DNA of 40,616 nt from assembly GCA_902583345.1 (NCBI GenBank), contig CACHVT010000009.1, positions 1 to 40,616 of the forward strand. Direction: 5' to 3'. Source of the DNA: an uncultured Pelagibacteraceae bacterium (GTDB lineage: Bacteria; Pseudomonadota; Alphaproteobacteria; Pelagibacterales; Pelagibacteraceae). This document shows positions 24,064 through 34,047 of the stretch, one piece after another. Under the pieces are notes generated by a model. It did no database searches. It saw only the letters and a program-made list of their open reading frames with translations, and was not told where the DNA came from. Each line of letters opens with the position of its first letter. Position 1 is the stretch's first letter. Position numbers and translations under genes: made by a program.

Positions 24064-25575
24064 CTAGTTATTTTTCATAAGATACATTATTCGTTCTCTG
24101 ATTTGAGTAAGGCTTTTCTTTAATATTTTAGCTAAAGCAAATTCTGGTACATTTCTTTTATAAAGCGCTAAAAGTTTATTATCATCACTAGTTGTCCATT
24201 CATTGCTATTTGATTTACTGGATTTAGGCATTATTTTTTTTTTACTTTTAGGTGCATTTTTTAATATTTCACTTATGTATTTATTTTCTAATTTTTGACC
24301 AATAAATTCAAGTACTCTAGCATCAAAAATAATATCTTTTTTTTGTATTTTCTTTAAAAGTGAAATACCTTCTAACGATTTTGCTCTACTTAAAGCCACA
24401 TAAGTTTGACCGTGTGCAAATGAACCTGTGTCTAAATCAATAGAAACATTGTCAAATGTCTGACCTTGTGATTTATGAATAGTTGTAGCCCAAGCAAGTT
24501 TCAAAGGAAATTGTATAAATGATCCAACTGAAAATGCATTTACTTTATTACCACTGAATTTATAATTATATTTATCCCATTTTGTTTTACCTAATGAAAA
24601 AATCTTGTCTTTAATTTTTATCTTAATTTGATCTTTGGATAAAAAGGTTATTATTCCTAATGTCCCATTTACCCATCTTTTAGGTTCGTCTGTATCATTT
24701 TTGGTTATCATAACTTGTGCACCTACTTTTAAAACAATCTCTTTTTTAACTGGGTGTTCTTTATCCTTCCAAGACCCTTTTACTATTGCATTATAATTAA
24801 AGGTTGGAGTTGTTAATTTATATAAATTAGTATTATTTATATCGTCAACTTTTCTATTAGTTGGAGCTAATATAATGGTATCTTTTGGAACTTCTTCTCT
24901 ATTGATTAATTGATTATTTAAAATAGATAAATCCTCATTTTGTAATTTATTCATCCTTATTTTATTTAATAAGTTGACAAATTTTTTATCAGATTGTCTA
25001 AAAATTTTAGTAAGTTCAATTTGTTTAAAATCTTTTTTAGAATAAGATTTAGAGTTGAAAAAGAAAGGTCCATTTGGATAAAACTTTTCCATTACTTCAT
25101 CATCTGACCCAACTATAGGATCTATTTGCATAACATCACCAAATAATACCATTTGAACACCACCAAAAGGTTTGTCATTTTTACGATTTTTTTTTAATGA
25201 TAGATCAATAGCATCAAATAAGTCTGCTCTTACCATTGATATTTCATCAATTAAAATTGTATCTAAATTTTGTATAACTTGTTTATCTCTTAACTCTTTA
25301 ACATCATCTTTCCCCAAAAAATGTGGACCTAATTTGAAGAATGAATGAATAGTTTGTCCTTTAGCTTTTATTGCTGTGATGCCTTGAAATGCTAATGTTG
25401 CAAAATTTTTATTTGTATTTTGACGGAAATACTCAAGTAGAGTTGATTTACCTGAGCCTGCCTTACCAGTAATAAATAAATTTGTGTCTGTTTGATTTAT
25501 TAAGTCAAATGTATCTTTAAATTCTTTTGTTAATACAAATTTCTCTGGTAATTCTGTTCCTGTATCTAATTTCAT
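24064..25575 (-). CDS. PIF1-like SF1B DNA helicase with C-terminal SANT/HTH-like tail
   Basis: A 503-residue superfamily 1B helicase. Walker A is GKAGSGKS at 37-44, followed by the PIF1-type LAFQGITAIKAKGQTIHSFF near 61-80, Walker B LIDEISMV near 108-115, FGDVMQIDP near 147, and the motif V/VI region WATTIHKSQGQTFDNV with VALSRAKS near 385-415. The central SH3-like insert (VKGSWKDKEHPV to GAQVMITKNDTDE) is usual for PIF1/RecD2 relatives. The last 45 residues (EWTTSDDNKLLALYKRN...) resemble a SANT/Myb-like or HTH DNA-binding tail attached to many bacterial PIF1-like proteins. These enzymes unwind 5' to 3' and can resolve G-quadruplexes or R-loops. It is the only gene of the island. Base composition does not differ clearly from its neighbours. 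Confidence 0.9.
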   Translation of the reverse strand: MKLDTGTELPEKFVLTKEFKDTFDLINQTDTNLFITGKAGSGKSTLLEYFRQNTNKNFATLAFQGITAIKAKGQTIHSFFKLGPHFLGKDDVKELRDKQVIQNLDTILIDEISMVRADLFDAIDLSLKKNRKNDKPFGGVQMVLFGDVMQIDPIVGSDDEVMEKFYPNGPFFFNSKSYSKKDFKQIELTKIFRQSDKKFVNLLNKIRMNKLQNEDLSILNNQLINREEVPKDTIILAPTNRKVDDINNTNLYKLTTPTFNYNAIVKGSWKDKEHPVKKEIVLKVGAQVMITKNDTDEPKRWVNGTLGIITFLSKDQIKIKIKDKIFSLGKTKWDKYNYKFSGNKVNAFSVGSFIQFPLKLAWATTIHKSQGQTFDNVSIDLDTGSFAHGQTYVALSRAKSLEGISLLKKIQKKDIIFDARVLEFIGQKLENKYISEILKNAPKSKKKIMPKSSKSNSNEWTTSDDNKLLALYKRNVPEFALAKILKKSLTQIRERIMYLMKNN

Positions 25576-25709
25576 AATCCCATCTAATAAAAAGACACGT
25601 CTTATTTACTAGATATACCCGCCCAAACCACACACTCAACCTACACTACTTTTGAAAAATAATTAAGAGTTAAAAGAATGGGGTATTTCAGCCATTAAAT
25701 GGAAATTCA
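25576..25709 (-). promoter_or_regulatory. upstream region of the PIF1-like helicase
   Basis: This 134-base spacer is less AT-rich than other gaps here. It holds a short inverted repeat AAGAC-AC-GTCTT (25592-25603) 17 bases before the helicase start, in a position suited to an operator. A C-rich stretch on the plus strand (about 25618-25645) is also present. No clear -35/-10 pair can be assigned. Confidence 0.3.
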
Positions 25710-25710
25710 A

Positions 25711-25786
<76 letters not shown>

Positions 25787-25799
25787 ACAATGAGAATTT

Positions 25800-25827
25800 G
25801 TTATAGTGATTTTTTTTCCATTATCAA
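25800..25827 (-). promoter_or_regulatory. sigma-70-like promoter of tRNA-Lys
   Basis: The minus strand has TTGATA (25822-25827), 16 bases, then TATAAC (25800-25805), ending 14 bases before the tRNA 5' end. Each hexamer matches the consensus at five of six positions. The tgt stop lies 9 bases upstream, so the tRNA has its own promoter. Confidence 0.55.
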
Positions 25828-25836
25828 TGTGAATTA

Positions 25837-26949
25837 TTATAACTTATTAGCGTATTTGTTATAAAACTGATGGAAAGTACCTTTTTTTATATTTTTTCTT
25901 ATTTCAAACATTAGCTCTTGATAAAAATTTATATTATTCAACGTAAGTATCATAGATCCCAACATTTCATTAGTATTAAATAAGTGATTTAAATAACTTT
26001 TGGAGTATTTGTTTAAATTAAATTTTTTTACCCTAGAATCTAACGGTTTATTATCTTTTTTATGTTTAGAATTTTTTATATGTATTCTACCATTCCATGT
26101 AAAAGCAAGACCAGTTCTGCCTGATCTTGTTGGTAAAACACAATCAAACATATCAATACCTCTTTTCACAGCACCTAAAATATCAGACGGTGTTCCAACC
26201 CCCATTAAATATCTTGGTTTATTTTGAGGTAAATGATTTTTTAATAAATCTAATATTTTAAACATTTCTTCCTGTGTGTCGCCAACTGCTAATCCACCAA
26301 CAGCATAACCGTCAAAACCAATTTTAATTAAATCTTTTAAAGATTTTAGTCTTAAATCATTAAACAATCCTCCCTGAACTATACCAAATAATGCTTTGTG
26401 CTTGTTGACTCCAAATGCTTTTTTTGATCTCTTTGCCCAGTAAGTAGAGAGCTCAACTGACCTTGAAATTATATTATAATCTAAGTTTTTTTTTGGACAT
26501 TCATCTAGAACCATTACAATATCAGAATTAAGTTTTTTTTGTATTTTTATACATTCCTCGGGACTAAGAATAAATTTTGCTCCATCAATGTGTGAATTAA
26601 AAATAGCACCCTTCTCTCTATCTATTCTATTTAATTTAGATAAAGACATAATTTGATAACCTCCTGAGTCAGTAAGTATTGGAAGTTTGCTATTCATAAA
26701 ATTATGAAGACCACCTGATTTTTTAATTCTGTCGGCTCCCGGTCTGATCATTAAATGATAAGTATTTGAAAGAATAATTTGACTGCCAGTTTTGATAATA
26801 TCCTCAATAAAGGAGCCTTTCACTGTTGCCTGTGTACCAACGGGCATAAATGCTGGTGTATCAATAATCCCTCTGTGTGTTTTAATAATACCAAGTCTTG
26901 CGTATTTATTATTTTTTAAAACATTAAAACTAAATTTTTTTAATGCCAT
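25837..26949 (-). CDS. tgt: tRNA-guanine transglycosylase lacking the zinc-binding residues
   Basis: A 370-residue TGT, which swaps the wobble guanine of GUN-anticodon tRNAs for preQ1. Catalytic and base-binding parts are kept: D94 in TDSGGYQ, D149 in VLDEC, Q192 in IVQGG, the GGLAVG loop at 218-223, M249, and the nucleophile D269 in MFDCVLPTR. The zinc site is lost. In the Zymomonas mobilis enzyme the ligands are C318, C320, C323 and H349; aligned without gaps in this part, the residues here are V307, K309, L312 and N338. The loop glutamate (E235 there) is an aspartate (D224). The protein keeps its normal C-terminus, so this is not decay by truncation. In many alphaproteobacteria queA lies between ppi and tgt, and it is absent here. 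The family is certain; activity and substrate are open. Confidence 0.93.
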   Translation of the reverse strand: MALKKFSFNVLKNNKYARLGIIKTHRGIIDTPAFMPVGTQATVKGSFIEDIIKTGSQIILSNTYHLMIRPGADRIKKSGGLHNFMNSKLPILTDSGGYQIMSLSKLNRIDREKGAIFNSHIDGAKFILSPEECIKIQKKLNSDIVMVLDECPKKNLDYNIISRSVELSTYWAKRSKKAFGVNKHKALFGIVQGGLFNDLRLKSLKDLIKIGFDGYAVGGLAVGDTQEEMFKILDLLKNHLPQNKPRYLMGVGTPSDILGAVKRGIDMFDCVLPTRSGRTGLAFTWNGRIHIKNSKHKKDNKPLDSRVKKFNLNKYSKSYLNHLFNTNEMLGSMILTLNNINFYQELMFEIRKNIKKGTFHQFYNKYANKL

Positions 26950-26960
26950 TAATTTTTGTA

Positions 26961-27521
26961 TTATTCAGATTTAAAACTTATAATTTTATCTGGGTCAGTT
27001 ACAGCACCATTATTATTTGAGTCACCAAGTTTAATCTTATCTACAAATTCCATTCCTTCAATTACTTTTCCAAATACAGTATATTGCCTATCTAAGAAAG
27101 GAGCTGCTTTAAAACAAATAAAAAACTGACTATTTGCACTGTTAGGATCCTGAGATCTTGCCATTGATAGAGTTCCTCTATCATGAGGTAGGTTACTAAA
27201 TTCTTGTTTTAAATCAGGTAAATCAGATCCACCCATTCCAGCCCGTCTTAAATCGAAATTATCAGTTGAAGAGTTTCCAAACTTTACATCTCCTGTTTGA
27301 GCCATAAAACCTTCAATGACTCGATGAAAAACTACATTGTCATAAGCACCTTCATTTGCTAATTTTTTTATTCTGTCAACATGATTAGGCGCTATATCTG
27401 GGAATAATTCAATTTTCACCTCTCCATTTTTTAATTTTAATATCATTTTATTTTCATCTCCTATTATATTTGTTGTTGTAAAAAAAAGTAAAATTAATAC
27501 TTTTGATATAAATTTATTCAT
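26961..27521 (-). CDS. ppiA: secreted cyclophilin-type peptidyl-prolyl isomerase
   Basis: A 186-residue cyclophilin with an N-terminal hydrophobic signal (residues 5-20), so it is probably periplasmic. Core motifs are VVFHRVIEGFMAQTGD near 63-78 (catalytic arginine), the QFFICF segment near 127-132 and FGKVIEGMEFVDKI near 150. The central insert DLRRAGMGGSDLP is usual for bacterial PpiA/PpiB proteins of this cluster. It assists folding of exported proteins by isomerising prolyl bonds. It overlaps coaD by 8 bases and is followed by tgt after 11. Naming it ppiA rather than ppiB rests only on the predicted signal. Confidence 0.92.
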   Translation of the reverse strand: MNKFISKVLILLFFTTTNIIGDENKMILKLKNGEVKIELFPDIAPNHVDRIKKLANEGAYDNVVFHRVIEGFMAQTGDVKFGNSSTDNFDLRRAGMGGSDLPDLKQEFSNLPHDRGTLSMARSQDPNSANSQFFICFKAAPFLDRQYTVFGKVIEGMEFVDKIKLGDSNNNGAVTDPDKIISFKSE

Positions 27522-28008
27522 ACTTAAGTTTTAATGCTTTAATTGTACTTTTAGTAGTAAATTTTTTAATATCTCCACCTAGTGAAATAATTTCTTTTAC
27601 GAAATTAGACGAAATAATTTGATTTTCAACATTTGACATTAAGAAAATAGTTTCAATATTATTATTTAATTTTCTATTCATGCCAGCTAACTGAAATTCA
27701 TATTCAAAATCAGAAACAGCTCTTAAACCTCTTAAAATAATATTTGAATTATTTTTTTTGCAAAGATTTGTTGTTAGAGATTTAAAAGTGATAACTTTTA
27801 TTTTATTTTTACTTAATTTAAGATCTGAATATAGGGCTCTTTTCACTATTTCAACTCTTTCTTCAGATGAGAAAAGATAATTTTTGTTATTAATATCTGA
27901 TATTGCAACAATAAGCGTATCTACTATTTTTAAAGATTTTTTAATAACATCTATATGACCGTAAGTAATAGGATCAAATGTACCAGGATAAATTGCACTT
28001 TTTTTCAT
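27514..28008 (-). CDS. coaD: phosphopantetheine adenylyltransferase
   Basis: A 164-residue protein of the usual CoaD length. The nucleotidyltransferase T/HxGH motif is in PGTFDPITYGHID near residues 8-20, and RGLRAVSDFEYEFQLAGMN near 88-106 is the family's substrate-binding stretch. It transfers AMP from ATP to 4'-phosphopantetheine, the penultimate step of coenzyme A synthesis. It overlaps gyrA by one base and ppi by 8, as in the conserved gyrA-coaD-ppi order of alphaproteobacteria. Confidence 0.96.
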   Translation of the reverse strand: MKKSAIYPGTFDPITYGHIDVIKKSLKIVDTLIVAISDINNKNYLFSSEERVEIVKRALYSDLKLSKNKIKVITFKSLTTNLCKKNNSNIILRGLRAVSDFEYEFQLAGMNRKLNNNIETIFLMSNVENQIISSNFVKEIISLGGDIKKFTTKSTIKALKLKYE

Positions 28009-30584
28009 TATATTAAATTATCATCAATTTTTGCAGCTGAAACAACTTTTTCATCACCTGATAACTTAATAATTCTTACGCCTTGAGTATTTCTACCGGC
28101 TATTCTAATTTCTTTAACAGCAACTCTTATTACTCTCCCTTTATTTGTTGAAATTAATATTTCATCACCTTCATTAACAGGAAATGATGAAGCAACATTT
28201 CCATTTCTTTCCGAGTTTACAATACCGATTATTCCCTTTCCCCCTCTATTTGTTACTCTAAAATCATAATGAGATGTTCTTTTTCCAAAACCATTTTTAG
28301 TTATTGATAATATATATTTTTCTTTTGCTTTAATTTCGGTTTTATCGTCTTTAGATATTTTTCCATTTTTTTTTAAATCTTGGTTAATAATTGAAAGAGA
28401 GACAATACAATCTTCATTTGATAAATTTATACCTTTAATACCTTTTGAAGATCTACCCTTAAAAACTCTTAACTTTTTAGAGTCAAATCTTATACATTTT
28501 CCATTTTGAGTGCTTAAAATAATATCTTGATCATCTCTACATATTTTTACACCAACTATTTTATCATTTGTATCTAATTTCATGGCTATTTTACCTGACG
28601 TATTTATTGATGAAAAATCATCTAATTGATTCTTTCTAACCTTGCCTTTTGATGTAGCAAATACAATACAAAGATTTTTCCAATCAGATTCATTATCAGG
28701 GAAAGGCATTATCGAACTTATAGACTGATGGTTTTTAAGAGGAAGAATATTAAATAATGATTTTCCTTTAGATGAAGTAGAGCCCTCGGGTATCTTCCAT
28801 GCTTTAATTTTATAAACCAGACCTTCAGTTGAAAAAAACAATACTGGAGTATGTGTATTTACAGATAAAGTTTGAACCACGGAATCTTGATCTCTTGTTT
28901 TGATGCCTGATTTTCCTTTTCCACCTCTTTTTTGCTGTTTAACATTGCTTAAAGCACCCCTTTTAATATATCCTTGTAGAGTGACTGTTATTATCACTGC
29001 CTCTTTTTGAATAGTTTCTTCAATGTCGTAATTAAGAACAGCATCAATAATTTTAGTTCTTCTTGGAACTGAAAATTTTTCTTTAATATCATTAAGTTCT
29101 TTACTTATTACTTTAAGAAGTTCCTTTTTAGAATTGATAATTTTTTTATACTGCTCAATTAATTCAGATAATTTTTTAATTTCAGATTCAATCTCATTAA
29201 TGCCAAGTGCAGTTAATTTTTGAAGCTTAAGATCTAAAATAGAAGATACTTGATTTTCTGTTAAAGAATAAGTATTTTTTGGTTTTTTTAAATCAATTAA
29301 ATTTATTAATTTTAAAGATTTAAGTATTTTCCATTTTATACTAAGTAATTTTTCCCTTGCATCATCTGGATTTTTTGAATTTCTAATAATTTTTATTACT
29401 TTATCTAAATTTTCAACACTTACAGATAATCCCACAAGAATGTGCGCTCTATCTTCTGCTTTTTTTAAATCAAATTTAGTTTTTTTGATTACTACATCTT
29501 CTCTAAATTTTAAAAAATTTTCTAAAAATTCCTTAAGGTTGCAGTTTTTTGGTTTACTATCAACTATAGCCAAAGTATTAAATCCAAACGAACTTTCTAT
29601 AGATGTAAATTTAAAAAGCTGTCTTTTTACTGTTTCTGGTTCTGTATTAGATCTTAAATCAATAGCGACCCTTACACCTTCGCGATTTGATTCGTCGCGA
29701 ATATCTCTTATACCTTCAATTTTTTTATCTCTAACTAATTCTGCTATTCTCTCGTTTAGAACTGATTTATTTACTTGGTAAGGTATGGAAGAAATCACAA
29801 GACGCTCTCTTCCATTTTTCATTTGCTCAATTTTAATATCTCCTCTTATTTTAAAAGAACCTCTGCCAGTTTTGTATCCTTCTTTTATAATGCTTTTGCC
29901 TATGATTATTCCTCCTGTTGGAAAATCTGGACCTGGAATATGTTTCATCAACTCACTCAACTTAATATCTTTATTGTTTATAAGAGCCAGAGTTCCATTT
30001 ATGACTTCGCCTAAGTTATGAGGAGGTATACTTGTTGCCATGCCTACGGCTATTCCACCAGCACCATTTACCAAAAGATTTGGAAATTGAGCCGGTAAAA
30101 CAGATGGTTCTTTTTCAGTTTCATCATAGTTGCTTTTAAATTGAATTGTATTTTTATCAATATCATCTATTAAAAATTGAGAAACTTTAGAAAGTCTAGT
30201 TTCTGTATATCTCATTGCTGCTGCAGGATCTCCATCCACAGATCCAAAATTACCTTGACCATCTATTAATGGTAAGCTCATGGAAAAATCCTGAACCATT
30301 CTAACTAAAGCATCATATACGGATTGGTCTCCGTGTGGATGGTACTTACCTATAACATCACCAACAATTCTTGCAGATTTTCTAAATTGTTTAGACCAAT
30401 CATAGCCACCTTTGTGCATAGCGTATAAAATTCTTCTATGAACTGGTTTTAAACCATCTCTTATATCCGGGAGTGCTCTACTAATAATAACACTCATTGC
30501 ATATGACAAGTATGATGAACTCATTTCATCATGCATTGATATTAATTTTATATTCTTATCTTTGGTAATTTCGTTTTTTTCCAT
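28008..30584 (-). CDS. gyrA: DNA gyrase subunit A
   Basis: An 858-residue type IIA topoisomerase subunit that breaks and rejoins DNA to introduce negative supercoils together with GyrB. The catalytic tyrosine is Y126 in AMRYTETRL. The C-terminal beta-pinwheel includes a GyrA box, QKRGGKG near 530, which separates gyrase from topoisomerase IV. The quinolone-determining segment reads [11 protein letters not shown]87 stands where E. coli has S83, while the acidic D91 (E. coli D87) is kept. The gene begins 5 bases after ssb and is followed directly by coaD. Confidence 0.97.
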   Translation of the reverse strand: MEKNEITKDKNIKLISMHDEMSSSYLSYAMSVIISRALPDIRDGLKPVHRRILYAMHKGGYDWSKQFRKSARIVGDVIGKYHPHGDQSVYDALVRMVQDFSMSLPLIDGQGNFGSVDGDPAAAMRYTETRLSKVSQFLIDDIDKNTIQFKSNYDETEKEPSVLPAQFPNLLVNGAGGIAVGMATSIPPHNLGEVINGTLALINNKDIKLSELMKHIPGPDFPTGGIIIGKSIIKEGYKTGRGSFKIRGDIKIEQMKNGRERLVISSIPYQVNKSVLNERIAELVRDKKIEGIRDIRDESNREGVRVAIDLRSNTEPETVKRQLFKFTSIESSFGFNTLAIVDSKPKNCNLKEFLENFLKFREDVVIKKTKFDLKKAEDRAHILVGLSVSVENLDKVIKIIRNSKNPDDAREKLLSIKWKILKSLKLINLIDLKKPKNTYSLTENQVSSILDLKLQKLTALGINEIESEIKKLSELIEQYKKIINSKKELLKVISKELNDIKEKFSVPRRTKIIDAVLNYDIEETIQKEAVIITVTLQGYIKRGALSNVKQQKRGGKGKSGIKTRDQDSVVQTLSVNTHTPVLFFSTEGLVYKIKAWKIPEGSTSSKGKSLFNILPLKNHQSISSIMPFPDNESDWKNLCIVFATSKGKVRKNQLDDFSSINTSGKIAMKLDTNDKIVGVKICRDDQDIILSTQNGKCIRFDSKKLRVFKGRSSKGIKGINLSNEDCIVSLSIINQDLKKNGKISKDDKTEIKAKEKYILSITKNGFGKRTSHYDFRVTNRGGKGIIGIVNSERNGNVASSFPVNEGDEILISTNKGRVIRVAVKEIRIAGRNTQGVRIIKLSGDEKVVSAAKIDDNLI

Positions 30585-30589
30585 AAAAA

Positions 30590-31048
30590 CTAAAACGGGA
30601 TATCATCATCCAAATCGTTCGATGATTGAGTTATATCTTCTAAATTTTTCGAGCTAGTTTGATTTTTATCATTTTGAATTGCCGATGCTGGTCCTCCACC
30701 GCCAAGCATAGTAAGTGACGAATTGTATCCTTGAATTAATACTTCAGTAGAATACTTATCCTGACCGGACTGTTCATCTTTCCACTTTCTAGTAGACAAC
30801 TGACCCTCAACATATATCTGGGCTCCTTTTTTTAGATATTGTTGAACAACATTAATTAAGCCCTCATTAAATACAACTATACGGTGCCATTCTGTTTTTT
30901 CCTTTTTTTCACCTGTATTCTTATCTTTCCAGGATTGACTAGTTGCTAAACTTAAACGTGCTACACTTTTCCCATTAACCATTTGCTTAATTTCAGGGTC
31001 TGCGCCTAAACGACCAATTAATAATACTTTATTTAAACTTCCAGCCAT
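30590..31048 (-). CDS. ssb: single-stranded DNA-binding protein
   Basis: A 152-residue SSB with an OB fold over residues 1-110 ([42 protein letters not shown]), a short flexible linker and the acidic tip DDDIPF that recruits repair and replication partners. It is divergent from uvrA across a 92-base spacer and runs into gyrA after 5 bases. The ssb/uvrA divergent arrangement is common in proteobacteria and often carries a LexA site; none was recognised here. Confidence 0.97.
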   Translation of the reverse strand: MAGSLNKVLLIGRLGADPEIKQMVNGKSVARLSLATSQSWKDKNTGEKKEKTEWHRIVVFNEGLINVVQQYLKKGAQIYVEGQLSTRKWKDEQSGQDKYSTEVLIQGYNSSLTMLGGGGPASAIQNDKNQTSSKNLEDITQSSNDLDDDIPF

Positions 31049-31083
31049 AATATTTTAATATTTTTTAAAATTAATGATGTAGA

Positions 31084-31089
31084 ATTATA
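31084..31089 (-). promoter_or_regulatory. possible -10 element of ssb
   Basis: TATAAT on the minus strand lies 36 bases before the ssb start, in the ssb/uvrA spacer. The -35 region is not distinctive. An AT-rich background makes chance matches likely. Confidence 0.35.
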
Positions 31090-31140
31090 TCATAATTTTA
31101 ATCTCATTATTAATTTTATTAATTTAAAGCAACTGAAAAT

Positions 31141-34017
31141 ATGCAAAAAAAGATAGTTATAAAGGGCGCAAAAGAACACAATTTAAAGAACATATCTTTA
31201 GAGCTTCCAAAGGATCAGTTTGTTGTAATAACTGGCCTGTCAGGTTCAGGAAAATCATCATTAGCTTTTGATACGATATACGCAGAAGGTCAAAGGAGGT
31301 ACGTTGAAAGCTTGTCGGCATACGCAAGACAGTTTTTAGATAAAATGAAAAAGCCTAATGTTGATTTAATTGAAGGGTTAAGTCCAGCCATTTCAATTGA
31401 GCAAAAGAATACATCTAAGAATCCTAGATCTACAGTGGCGACAGTAACAGAAATTTATGATTATATGAGAGTTCTGTATGCACGTGTTGGAATCCCTTAC
31501 TCTCCCTTTACAGGAAAACCAATACAATCACAAACAATATCTCAAATAGTCGATAAAATTAAGACTCTTCCAAAAAAATCTACAATATATTTATATTCCC
31601 CAGTAGTTAGAGGTCGTAAAGGTGAATATAAAAAAGATATTTTAGGATACAAAAAAAGAGGTTTTAGAAAAATTAAAATAGATAACGTTCTTTATGAAAT
31701 AGATAAAGCTCCTGAGTTAAATAAAAAAATTAAACATGACATTTCTATATTAGTTGACAGAATTGTTTTAAATTCAGATTTGGGAAATAGATTGGCCGAA
31801 AGTATAGAAACTTCTATTAACTTATCCAATGGTTTGTTATTTGTAGAATATGAAAATGAAACATTACCAAAAAAATTCAGAAAAATAGAAAAAATAGTTT
31901 TTTCAACTAAATTCGCATGTCCTGAAAGTGGTTTTACAATTGAAGAAATTGAACCTAGATTATTTTCTTTTAACAGCCCCTATGGAGCTTGTGAAGAATG
32001 CGAAGGTATAGGAATAAAATTAAATGTTGATCCAAAATTAGTTATTCCTGATGAGAAAAAAACTATAGCCGAAGGTGCTATTGAACCTTGGTCAAAAACA
32101 ACAACAATGTATTATGCACAGACCTTGGCTTCGCTGTCTAAGCATTATGGTTTTTCTTTAAGCGAAAAGTGGAGCAAATTGAGTAAGAAGATTAAGGATA
32201 TAATATTATTTGGCTCCGATGAAGAGGAAATTAAATTTTCTTACGATGATGGATATGAAAAATACTCTTATAAAAAAACATTCGAAGGAGTTATTAATAA
32301 TTTAGAACGAAGATATCTTGAAACAGATAGTGATTGGAAAAGAGAGGAAATTGCACAATATCAATCTGATACGGATTGTGAAAAATGCAATGGACAAAGG
32401 TTAAAAGATGAGGCTTTATGTGTAAAAATAGATAGTTTGAATATCAGCCAGGTTACAGATAAATCTATATTAGATGCAACAAGTTGGTTTAAAAATCTTG
32501 AAACTAAACTAACTAAAATCGAATTAAAAATAGCAGAACATATATTAAAAGAAATTAACGAAAGATTAAATTTTTTGCTTAATGTTGGTTTAGATTATTT
32601 AACACTTTCACGAGAATCTGGAACTTTATCAGGTGGTGAATCCCAAAGAATTAGATTGGCCTCTCAAATAGGTTCGGGCCTTACAGGTGTTTTATATGTT
32701 TTAGACGAACCATCCATTGGGCTACATCAAAAAGATAATGTCAAATTAATAAATGCATTAAAAAGATTAAGAGATTTAGGAAATACTGTTATTGTTGTTG
32801 AACACGATACTGAAACAATGATGAACGCTGATCACATTATTGATTTGGGGCCAGAAGCCGGAAGTAAAGGTGGAGAAATTGTTGGACAAGGTAATTATGA
32901 TGAAATTATAAAAAATACAGAGAGCATAACTGGAAAATATTTGTCTAATAAGTTATATATACAAATACCTAACAAAAGAAGACTTGCAAAAAATGGAAGA
33001 TTTTTAGAAATAACCGGTGCAACAGGTAACAATCTTAAAAATGTTAATTTAAAAGTCCCCCTCGGTAGTTTTACTTGTATAACTGGAGTATCTGGAAGCG
33101 GTAAGTCAACATTAATACTGCAAACTTTATACAATGCTTTAAATTTGACACTTAATAACAACAAATCAAGAAAATTACCAAAAGCATTCAAAGGTTTTAA
33201 AGGTGTAGAACAAATAGATAAAGTAATTAATATTGATCAATCTCCTATTGGCAGAACACCAAGGTCAAATCCGGCTACTTACACAGGTGCTTTTGGACCG
33301 ATAAGAGATTGGTTTACAGGACTTCCAGAAGCAAAAAGCCGAGGTTATAAACCAGGTAGGTTTTCTTTCAATGTAAAAGGAGGAAGATGTGAAGCTTGTG
33401 AGGGTGATGGTGTAATAACATATGAAATGCATTTTTTACCAGACGTATACATTCAATGTGATGAGTGTAAAGGGACACGATACAACAGAGAAACTTTAGA
33501 AATTAAATTTAAAGATAAAAGTATAGCTGATGTTTTAAATATGACCGTTGATGAAGGGTGTGAATATTTTAAAAATATATCTAATATAAAAACCAAACTT
33601 CTTACTCTTAAAAAAGTTGGACTTGGATATATTAAAATTGGACAGCAAGCTACCACATTATCTGGCGGTGAAGCACAAAGAATTAAATTAGCAAAAGAAC
33701 TATCTAAAAGATCAACTGGTCGAACTATGTATATTTTAGACGAACCAACTACAGGACTTCATCAACATGATATAAAAAAGCTTTTAGAAATTTTGCATAC
33801 CTTTGTTGCTTTAGGTAATTCTGTTGTGGTTATAGAGCATAATTTAGATGTAATAAAAACTGCTGATTATATTGTAGATATGGGTCCTGAGGGAGGAGTA
33901 AAGGGAGGAAAAATTATTGCAGAAGGTAAACCAGAAGAAATCTGCGAAATAAAAGACAGTTATACTGGTACTTTTTTAAAATCTATGCTCAATAATAAAT
34001 TTAAAAAAACAGCTTAA
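31141..34017 (+). CDS. uvrA: excinuclease ABC subunit A
   Basis: A 958-residue UvrA with two ABC-type ATPase units. Walker A sequences are GLSGSGKSS near 33-41 and GVSGSGKST near 650-658, and the signatures [14 protein letters not shown] and [14 protein letters not shown] are both present. UvrA recognises bulky lesions with UvrB in nucleotide excision repair. The second zinc module is complete (CEAC and CDEC, near 750-775). In the first module the pair is CPESG rather than CPxCG, followed by CEEC; this Cys-to-Ser form is known in alphaproteobacteria. It is divergent from ssb. Confidence 0.98.
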   Translation: MQKKIVIKGAKEHNLKNISLELPKDQFVVITGLSGSGKSSLAFDTIYAEGQRRYVESLSAYARQFLDKMKKPNVDLIEGLSPAISIEQKNTSKNPRSTVATVTEIYDYMRVLYARVGIPYSPFTGKPIQSQTISQIVDKIKTLPKKSTIYLYSPVVRGRKGEYKKDILGYKKRGFRKIKIDNVLYEIDKAPELNKKIKHDISILVDRIVLNSDLGNRLAESIETSINLSNGLLFVEYENETLPKKFRKIEKIVFSTKFACPESGFTIEEIEPRLFSFNSPYGACEECEGIGIKLNVDPKLVIPDEKKTIAEGAIEPWSKTTTMYYAQTLASLSKHYGFSLSEKWSKLSKKIKDIILFGSDEEEIKFSYDDGYEKYSYKKTFEGVINNLERRYLETDSDWKREEIAQYQSDTDCEKCNGQRLKDEALCVKIDSLNISQVTDKSILDATSWFKNLETKLTKIELKIAEHILKEINERLNFLLNVGLDYLTLSRESGTLSGGESQRIRLASQIGSGLTGVLYVLDEPSIGLHQKDNVKLINALKRLRDLGNTVIVVEHDTETMMNADHIIDLGPEAGSKGGEIVGQGNYDEIIKNTESITGKYLSNKLYIQIPNKRRLAKNGRFLEITGATGNNLKNVNLKVPLGSFTCITGVSGSGKSTLILQTLYNALNLTLNNNKSRKLPKAFKGFKGVEQIDKVINIDQSPIGRTPRSNPATYTGAFGPIRDWFTGLPEAKSRGYKPGRFSFNVKGGRCEACEGDGVITYEMHFLPDVYIQCDECKGTRYNRETLEIKFKDKSIADVLNMTVDEGCEYFKNISNIKTKLLTLKKVGLGYIKIGQQATTLSGGEAQRIKLAKELSKRSTGRTMYILDEPTTGLHQHDIKKLLEILHTFVALGNSVVVIEHNLDVIKTADYIVDMGPEGGVKGGKIIAEGKPEEICEIKDSYTGTFLKSMLNNKFKKTA

Positions 34018-34047
34018 AATTACATGAAGAATGTGTATAAATAATCT

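Noticed and set aside
25592-25603. AAGAC-AC-GTCTT before the helicase as a LexA or phage repressor operator
   Set aside because: Only 5-bp arms, no second copy and no match to an operator I recognise. It is kept as a weak note in the upstream region only.
29440-30021. Plus-strand open frames opposite gyrA (three of 78-113 codons)
   Set aside because: They lie wholly inside gyrA in antisense, have no family signature and no start context. They are shadows of a well-identified gene.
31049-31140. SOS (LexA) box between ssb and uvrA
   Set aside because: The spacer was searched by eye for GTTC-N7-GTTC and its complement and none is present.
32895-33656. Minus-strand frames opposite uvrA
   Set aside because: They are antisense to the second ATPase unit and zinc module of uvrA, with no independent support.
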